A stretch of DNA of 64,000 nt from an uncultured Geobacter sp. (lineage in GTDB: Bacteria > Desulfobacterota > Desulfuromonadia > Geobacterales > CAIOGM01), in the NCBI GenBank assembly GCA_903902855.1, contig CAIUWK010000087.1, forward strand, positions 1 through 64,000, in the 5' to 3' direction. The notes beneath the pieces were generated by a model. The model searched no databases, was not told the DNA's origin, and worked only from the letters and a program-made list of their open reading frames with translations. Numbering within the stretch: position 1 is the first letter of the stretch; each line of letters begins with the position of its first letter. The position numbers were made by a program, and so were the translations under genes. Shown here one piece after another: positions 61,349-64,000 of the stretch.

Positions 61349-62303
61349 CGCCATCCGCGGCCAGGAGCACGCCGTCGGCATTCTGAGGCGGTCGCTGGCA
61401 GCCGACCGGGTCGCCCATGCCTACCTCTTTGAAGGGATCGACGGTTGCGGCAAGATGCTGGCAGCACTCTCCCTGGTGGAGGCTCTCTTCTGCGGCTCAA
61501 GCAACCCCTGCGGCAGCTGCCCCGCCTGTCGGAAGATGGTGGGGCGCCACCACCCGGACCTCCATCTCCTTGAACCGGAAAAGGGAGTCATCAAGATCGA
61601 CCGGATCAGGGATATCCAGAAAGAGCTCTCCCTGCGCCCCGTGGAGGCCCCGAAAAAAGTCTGCATCGTCAGCCAGGCGGAGCGGATGAACCAGGCGGCG
61701 GCCAATGCCTTTCTGAAGACCCTGGAGGAGCCTCCGGGGAGCGCGCTGATTATTCTCCTCAGCGACACCCCCACGGCGCTTCTTGCGACGATTCTCTCCC
61801 GTTGCCAGCGGCTCCGGTTCAACCCCCTCCCCCTGGAAATCGTGACAGGGCTTCTCTTGGCCCAGGGGGTACCGGCGGATCAGGCTCAGAGCGCCGCTTC
61901 CTTGGCAGGAGGAAGCGTGGCAAAGGGGATGGCAATTCTTCAGGAGGGATTTCTTGCCCGGCGCAGAGAGATCGTGGAGCAGGTCATCGGCCTGACCCCC
62001 CGCGATTTCGCGCTCCTGACCACCACGGCGGAACGTCTGGGGCATGAACGGGAACAGGCCCAGGAGGTGGTGGAGGTGCTGACCCTCTTTTTTCGGGATG
62101 TCATGCTCAGCCGCCACGGCTCAAACCCCACGGTAAACGCCGATCTGCTGGAGGTCGTGGAGCGGACGGCATCATCCCTCTCCAGCGGGGGAATCTTGGA
62201 GCGGTTGGAGGCGGTACTCTCCGCCGGTCAGTCGCTGCTCAGAAATGTCAATCCACGGCTGACCCTGGAGGCGCTGTTCATGGCTCTGGCGGTGGGGAAC
62301 TAG
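61338..62303 (+). CDS. holB: DNA polymerase III delta-prime subunit
   Basis: FDAIRGQEHAVGILRRSLAADRVAHAYLFEGIDGCGKMLAA...CGSCPACRKMVGRHHPDLH...NAFLKTLEEPPGSALIILLSD. Confidence 0.92.
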   Translation: MSFDAIRGQEHAVGILRRSLAADRVAHAYLFEGIDGCGKMLAALSLVEALFCGSSNPCGSCPACRKMVGRHHPDLHLLEPEKGVIKIDRIRDIQKELSLRPVEAPKKVCIVSQAERMNQAAANAFLKTLEEPPGSALIILLSDTPTALLATILSRCQRLRFNPLPLEIVTGLLLAQGVPADQAQSAASLAGGSVAKGMAILQEGFLARRREIVEQVIGLTPRDFALLTTTAERLGHEREQAQEVVEVLTLFFRDVMLSRHGSNPTVNADLLEVVERTASSLSSGGILERLEAVLSAGQSLLRNVNPRLTLEALFMALAVGN

Positions 62304-62340
62304 TTCAAACGTCGGCGTCACGGAACGCCTGGAGGTATAT

Positions 62341-64000
<1,660 letters not shown>

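Overview
This 64 kb window is a densely coding, GC-rich bacterial chromosome segment. Gene content (PrsK/PrsR, futalosine-type MqnA, PxxKW protein, group 3b-like hydrogenase, giant putative-Ig protein) suggests a Desulfuromonadia/Geobacter-type organism, which is inference only. Most of it is housekeeping: aroC-aroK-aroB-(TPR)-(roadblock)-aroQ-pepQ-accB-accC-gcvH-mqnA; aspS; pepN; a four-gene [NiFe] hydrogenase operon; pgi; a minus-strand operon purB-mscS-purL-purQ-purF-pyrE-ykgJ; galE; prsR/prsK; rnr; slt; tmk-holB-ricT-metG (metG runs off the window end and is absent from the ORF track). No CRISPR, phage, transposase, rRNA or tRNA was recognised. The most notable observations are: (1) a giant Ig-repeat protein, truncated by the window start, with a nested ~2.13 kb super-repeat of about eight Ig-like domains, one copy interrupted by a ~0.67 kb lectin-like domain; (2) a YkgJ-family gene with no ATG/GTG/TTG start, apparently initiating at a CTG overlapping the pyrE stop (CTGA), so the ORF track misses its first half; (3) hexamer/heptamer arrays at gene 3' ends, often in inverted pairs and sometimes supplying the stop codon; (4) a hydrogenase large subunit ending exactly at DPCLSCSVH with no maturation-protease tail; (5) a palindrome-derived in-frame insertion in purL; (6) a Cys-rich small protein paired with an ArsS-like radical SAM enzyme; (7) an orphan GcvH-like gene beside accBC. 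I did not find a clear, wholly new multi-gene system.
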